Part shown: positions 14,974-18,243 of the stretch, in pieces | Layout of the letters: each line of letters opens with the position of its first letter | Position numbering within the stretch: position 1 is the first letter of the stretch | NCBI GenBank assembly: GCA_965651815.1 | Contig: CBFGTJ010000049.1 | Span: forward strand, 1 to 18,243 | Length of the DNA stretch: 18,243 bases | DNA from: CBFGTJ01 sp965651815 | GTDB lineage: Bacteria > Actinomycetota > Acidimicrobiia > Acidimicrobiales > Microtrichaceae | Reading direction: 5' to 3' | Notes under the pieces: model-generated | Told to the model about the DNA's origin: nothing | The model's input: only the letters and a program-made list of their open reading frames with translations | The model's database searches: none | Translations under genes and position numbers: made by a program

Positions 14974-16092
14974 TCAGTCGAGGGCCCGGTACACGGCGTC
15001 GACGAGGTGGACGCGGCGGAACGACAGCGCCGTGTCGGCGTCGAGGCCGGCGTTGAACAGCACCGCGACGACCAGGTCGTGCTCCGGGTCGGCCATCGCG
15101 AAGCTCGTGCCGCCCTGCCCGGCGTGCCCGAACGCCCGGTCGGAGGGCCGGTCGCCGAACGCGTGCGACGACAGCGGGGTCATGAACCCGAGCCCGAACC
15201 CGGCCTCGCGGTCCAGGGTCACGTCGTGGGTGATCGGCAGGCGCGGGGTGGTGGCGAGCTCGAGGAGCTCCGCGGGCAGCACCGTGCCGGCGCCGGCGAG
15301 GTCGTCGAGCAGCCCCCGGTAGAAGGTCGCCATCGCGCGCATGGTGCCGTAGGCGCCGAACGCGGGGTTCCACTCCCCGGCGGTGTCGGGCCCGACCTCG
15401 GCGAGCAGCGGGACCGGCCGGTCCAGGGTGAGGTCGAGCGTCGCCGAGATGCGCCCGGCGTGCTCGGCGTACGCGTCGCGGTCGAGCCGCAGGAGCAGGC
15501 CGTCGGGGTCCACGCCGTAGGGGTCGAGCACGGCGCGGCGGACGTAGCGGTCGAAGGGCTCCTCGACGAGGGCTTCGATCACCTTGCCGAGCAGGAACCA
15601 GCCGCCGAACTCCGAGTAGGCGCGGTCCAGGCCGAAGCGCCAGCCCACCGGGGGCTCCGCGGCGTACACCCAGCCCTCGCGGCTGCGCTCGGGGAGGATG
15701 CGGGCCAGGATCGTGTTGACCACGTGCAGCCCGGCGGTGTGGCCCAGCACCTGCTCGATCGTGCGGTCGGCGATCCACGCGGCCGGGATGTCCTCGACGA
15801 CGTCGCCGAGCCGGTCGTCGAGGCTCAGCTCGTCCTCGGCGATGAGCCGGAGGACGGCCACGGCGACGAGCGGCTTCGCGGTGCAGTAGAGCGCGGCGAG
15901 GGTGTCGGGGGTGTAGGGCTCGTGCAGGTGGGTCCGACCGACCGCGGTGTCGAGCAGGGTCTCGTCGCCCCGGCGGACGGTGAGCTGGGCGGCGGTGTGG
16001 AACAGGCCCTCCTCGGCCTCGCCCTCCAGGCGCTCGACCAGGTCCGCGAACGGGTCGGTGACGATCACGGGGTCGACGGTACCGGGCGGCAT
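14974..16092 (-). CDS. Class C beta-lactamase-fold hydrolase with Cys at the nucleophile position
   Basis: A 372-residue protein of the serine beta-lactamase/esterase superfamily (Pfam Beta-lactamase type). The fold is supported by LAALYCTAKPLVAVAVLRL (65-83), the HTAGL segment (118-122), AYSEFGGWFLLGKVIE (158-173) and FGHAGQGG (321-328). In the family the SxxK motif supplies the nucleophile; here it reads C70-T-A-K73, with Cys encoded by TGC. The second motif is Y159-S-E rather than the common Y-x-N, though esterase members need mainly the Tyr. The third motif HxG is kept. No signal peptide or helix is visible, so it is probably cytoplasmic. It may be a Cys-dependent hydrolase or esterase, or a non-catalytic relative. 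The ATG at 16092 starts 4 bp after the ATPase stop, so the two genes are co-transcribed. A GTG a few codons on is an alternative start. Confidence 0.85.
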   Translation of the reverse strand: MPPGTVDPVIVTDPFADLVERLEGEAEEGLFHTAAQLTVRRGDETLLDTAVGRTHLHEPYTPDTLAALYCTAKPLVAVAVLRLIAEDELSLDDRLGDVVEDIPAAWIADRTIEQVLGHTAGLHVVNTILARILPERSREGWVYAAEPPVGWRFGLDRAYSEFGGWFLLGKVIEALVEEPFDRYVRRAVLDPYGVDPDGLLLRLDRDAYAEHAGRISATLDLTLDRPVPLLAEVGPDTAGEWNPAFGAYGTMRAMATFYRGLLDDLAGAGTVLPAELLELATTPRLPITHDVTLDREAGFGLGFMTPLSSHAFGDRPSDRAFGHAGQGGTSFAMADPEHDLVVAVLFNAGLDADTALSFRRVHLVDAVYRALD

Positions 16093-16096
16093 CGGC

Positions 16097-17191
16097 TCAG
16101 GGCAGCTCGCGCGCGATCCAGTCGGCGAGCAGCGGGTCGGTCACCACGGTGCCGCCCGCGCCGACGATCAGGTGCCCGGCGTCGACGAGGGCGTCGCGGG
16201 CGATGGTGATCGACGAGTTGGACAGGTCGTGGAAGCGCCCCTCGGACGCCGCGAACGGGGCGCCGGTGCGCACCACCGCCCGCAGGACCGCCTGCTGGGT
16301 GCCCGACAGCACCCCGAAGAACTCCCGCAGCGCCGGCGCGGACCGGGCCCTCACGGTCGCGAGCGTCGTCTCCCAGGTGTCGCGGTCGGCCTCGGTGCCC
16401 GGATCGGTGAGCCACCACGCCGCGTCCGCGAGCTCCATGGACCGCTGGGGGTGGCCCGCACCGAACCTCGCGATCTCCGCGGCGACCGGGCCGGCGCCCC
16501 GACCGGTGGCGGCGAACCCGCGGTGGACGACCTCGACGACCGAGGCTGCCGGCAGCGGTCCCAGCTCCATGCGCCGGGCCTGCGAGTACAGCGGCTGGTC
16601 GCTGTCGGCGAACAGGCGCGTCATCATCGTCGGCCGCGACCCCGCGAACGCGAGGCCGAGGTCCCGGTACACGGGCTGCAGGTGGGTGCGGAGCACCTCG
16701 AGCACGTTGCCGACGCCGATCGCGTCCGCCACCTCGTCGATGACCAGCACGGTGGGGTGGTGCTCGGCGGCCCGCGTGAGCGAGTCGAGGAGCGCGTGCA
16801 CGGTGGCGGTGGGGTCGGGCGCGGAGCGCGCGGAGCGCCGCAGCTCGGCGGAGACCACGCCGACGTTGATGCTGAGCCCTCCCGCGATCCGGTCGAGCGC
16901 CTCGCGGAACCGCCCGACGGTCGTGCTGAGGGCACGGTCGAGCCGCACCGCGAAGTCGGCGACGGACGACAGGCCGTACAGGTCGAGCCAGACCGTGGTG
17001 GTCGGCTCGACCTGGTCGAGCAGCCAGACCGCGCGCCGCAGGAGGCTGGTCTTGCCGTAGCGGCGCGGTGCGACGAGCGCCACGGGCACGCGGCCGCCCA
17101 GCAGCCGCACCAGCTCAGCGGCCTCGGCGTCGCGACCGGTGACCTCGTCGGCCTCGAGCGGCCCCGAGTACGGGAAGGGTGTGCGCTCCAT
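16097..17191 (-). CDS. Archaeal-type AAA ATPase with C-terminal winged helix
   Basis: A 364-residue P-loop ATPase of the type grouped as ATPase domain predominantly from Archaea, near the STAND class. Walker A is APRRYGKT (41-48), preceded by the typical VTGRDAEAAELVRLL that anchors the nucleotide. Walker B is TVLVIDE (147-153). The conserved FAGSRPTMMTRLF block (182-194), followed by PLYSQARRMELGPL, is characteristic. A lid region follows, then a probable winged-helix domain (about 295-355: LSGTQQAVLRAVV, SNSSITIARDALVDAGHLI). Family members act in DNA-related or signalling roles, but few are characterised. The frame stays open upstream, and ATG 17191 is chosen because it lies just before the motif-bearing N-terminus and just after the palindromic control region. 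A TAGGGT element ends 9 bp before the ATG, so a leaderless transcript is possible (inference). Followed by the hydrolase gene after 4 bp. Confidence 0.85.
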   Translation of the reverse strand: MERTPFPYSGPLEADEVTGRDAEAAELVRLLGGRVPVALVAPRRYGKTSLLRRAVWLLDQVEPTTTVWLDLYGLSSVADFAVRLDRALSTTVGRFREALDRIAGGLSINVGVVSAELRRSARSAPDPTATVHALLDSLTRAAEHHPTVLVIDEVADAIGVGNVLEVLRTHLQPVYRDLGLAFAGSRPTMMTRLFADSDQPLYSQARRMELGPLPAASVVEVVHRGFAATGRGAGPVAAEIARFGAGHPQRSMELADAAWWLTDPGTEADRDTWETTLATVRARSAPALREFFGVLSGTQQAVLRAVVRTGAPFAASEGRFHDLSNSSITIARDALVDAGHLIVGAGGTVVTDPLLADWIARELP

Positions 17192-17225
17192 CGGAGCCGA
17201 CCCTACCGGCGCACAGGGACACTCC

Positions 17226-17271
17226 ACTACCGAAGTTCGGTAGCGATCTGCTACCGAACTTCGGTAGCGAC
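17226..17271. promoter_or_regulatory. Tandem palindromes, probable double operator
   Basis: CTACCGAAGTTCGGTAG at 17227-17243 and CTACCGAACTTCGGTAG at 17251-17267 are each near-perfect palindromes with an odd centre, and each is the exact reverse complement of the other. Counting flanks, they are 22-bp direct repeats with three differences at a 24-bp period. A related half-site CTACCG lies at 17203-17208. They fill the gap between the acyl-CoA dehydrogenase stop and the ATPase gene start. Size and symmetry fit a TetR-like or similar dimeric regulator. The pair could also fold as a 17-bp stem with a 7-nt loop in RNA, acting as a terminator or barrier for the dehydrogenase transcript, though no U-tract follows. 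Confidence 0.7.
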
Positions 17272-18243
17272 TTACGAGGAGTGCTCGGCGAGCAGCGCCC
17301 TGGCCACCGCGGAGACCTGGATCTCGTCGGTGCCGGCGTAGATCTGCAGCACCTTCGCGTCCCGCGCCAGCTGCTCGACCTCGAACTCGGCCATGTACCC
17401 GTTGCCACCGAACAGCTGCACCGCCTCGAGCGCCACCTCGGTGGCGGTCTGCGCTGCGTAGAGCTTCGAGGCGGACGCCTCGGCGAAGCTGATCGGCTCG
17501 CCGGCCGCGGCGGTCTCGATGTGGCGGAACACGAGGTTCTGGAGGTTCATGCGGGCGACCTCCATCTTCGCCAGCTTGAGCTGGATCAGCTGGAACTGCC
17601 CGATCGGCTGGCCGAACTGCACCCGGTCGTTCGCGTAGGCGACCGACAGCTCCAGGCACCGCTCGACGATGCCGAGCGCCATCGCGGCGACGCCGGTGCG
17701 CTCCATCGAGAAGGTCGCCTTCGAGGCCTCCTTGCCACCACGACCCCGGAAGGCGTCCTCGGACTCGCCGAGCAGGCGGTCCTTGCCGACGCGCACGTCG
17801 GTGAGGAAGAGCTCGCCGGTCGGGCTCGAGTGGATGCCCATCTTGCGCAGCGGCTTGGACTGCTCGAGCCCCGGCATGCCCTTGTCGAGCACGAACTGCA
17901 GCACCGTGCGCTCCTCGGGCGGGTTGCCCTCGTCCAGCTTGCAGATGAACACGATCGTGTCGGCGTACGGGCCGTTCGTGATGAAGGTCTTCGAGCCGTT
18001 CAGCACGTACTCGTCGCCGTCGCGCCGCGCGGTCGCGCGCATCGAGCCGAACGCGTCGGACCCGGAGCCCGGCTCGGTGATCGCCCAGGCGCCGATCTTG
18101 TCGAGCGTCAGCAGGTCGAGCGCCCAACGTTCCTTCTGGGCGATCGTGCCCTTCGACATGATCGCCGCGGCGGTCAGCCCCATCGACACGCCCATCGCGG
18201 TGACCATGCCGGGGCAGACGCGGCACAGCTCGATGATCGGGAT
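17272..18243 (-). CDS. Acyl-CoA dehydrogenase (partial, N-terminus beyond window)
   Basis: 323 residues are visible; the frame stays open to the right edge, so the N-terminal helical domain is cut. It is an FAD-dependent enzyme oxidising acyl-CoA to enoyl-CoA. Features: the ITEPGSGSDAFG block of the beta domain, GSKTFITNG, then the C-terminal helical domain with RVQFGQPIGQFQ, LFGGNGYMAEFEVEQLARDAK and IYAGTDEIQ. The usual catalytic Glu of IYEGT is Ala here (codon 17337-17335). A Glu is present in SMERTGVA (codon 17703-17701), which matches the position of the catalytic base in isovaleryl-CoA and long-chain acyl-CoA dehydrogenases. The enzyme is therefore probably active with that alternative base, and branched or long acyl substrates are possible. 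The stop TAA directly abuts the tandem palindromes. Confidence 0.93.
   Translation of the reverse strand: MPIIELCRVCPGMVTAMGVSMGLTAAAIMSKGTIAQKERWALDLLTLDKIGAWAITEPGSGSDAFGSMRATARRDGDEYVLNGSKTFITNGPYADTIVFICKLDEGNPPEERTVLQFVLDKGMPGLEQSKPLRKMGIHSSPTGELFLTDVRVGKDRLLGESEDAFRGRGGKEASKATFSMERTGVAAMALGIVERCLELSVAYANDRVQFGQPIGQFQLIQLKLAKMEVARMNLQNLVFRHIETAAAGEPISFAEASASKLYAAQTATEVALEAVQLFGGNGYMAEFEVEQLARDAKVLQIYAGTDEIQVSAVARALLAEHSS

Noticed and set aside
17227..17267. Classical intrinsic terminator
   Set aside because: The stem is perfect, but no T-run follows on the minus strand and each arm is itself palindromic, which fits operators better. Kept only as an alternative.
17192..18226. N-terminal extension of the ATPase frame into the dehydrogenase gene
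   Set aside because: It is the shadow of the acyl-CoA dehydrogenase and would translate through the palindromic control region; the ATPase motifs start only after ATG 17191.

Overview
The window is GC-rich throughout, with a strong G/C preference at third codon positions, many GTG starts and 1-4 bp overlaps between consecutive genes. Together with the mix of acyl-CoA dehydrogenase, carboxymuconolactone-decarboxylase-like and MoxR/vWA genes, this points to a high-GC actinobacterium. An Acidimicrobiia-type lineage is my best guess, but that is inference. I see no RNA gene, insertion sequence, prophage or CRISPR array.

Left edge (1-1787, + strand): the last 39 codons of a probable NAD-dependent sugar epimerase/dehydratase, then a compact CcmF-type cytochrome c heme lyase that keeps all four expected heme-ligand histidines. 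Its C-terminal tail overlaps tail-to-tail by 133 bp with the large - strand gene that follows.

Centre (1655-13508, - strand, about 11.9 kb): seven genes read in order from 13508 down to 1655. They are a signal-peptide membrane protein, an ABC-2 ATPase, an ABC-2 permease, a membrane-anchored coiled-coil protein, a MoxR AAA+ ATPase, a DUF58 protein, and a 1510-residue membrane protein with three von Willebrand A (vWA) domains. Four of the six junctions are 1- or 4-bp stop/start overlaps, one gap is 10 bp and the largest is 40 bp, before MoxR, which has its own strong ribosome-binding site. This looks like one envelope machine. MoxR and DUF58/vWA are a known chaperone and metal-binding partnership, here locked to an ABC-2 exporter and to large extracytoplasmic domains. 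The substrate is unknown.

Divergent junction (13509-13650): a short non-coding stretch with two copies of a GAACGTTCT-like element 21 bp apart, between the operon and a + strand carboxymuconolactone-decarboxylase-like gene (13651-14055).

Right part (14081-17191, - strand): a possible three-gene unit of an archaeal-type AAA ATPase, a class C beta-lactamase-fold hydrolase with a Cys at the usual nucleophile Ser, and an eight-helix membrane protein. Upstream of the ATPase, 17226-17271 holds two tandem 17-bp palindromes that look like a double repressor operator. Beyond them is the C-terminal part of an acyl-CoA dehydrogenase running off the right edge, with its likely catalytic Glu at the isovaleryl/long-chain position.

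The most promising material for an undescribed system is the seven-gene MoxR/vWA/ABC-2 operon with its triple-vWA fusion. Next are the ATPase/hydrolase/membrane-protein trio and its palindromic control site.
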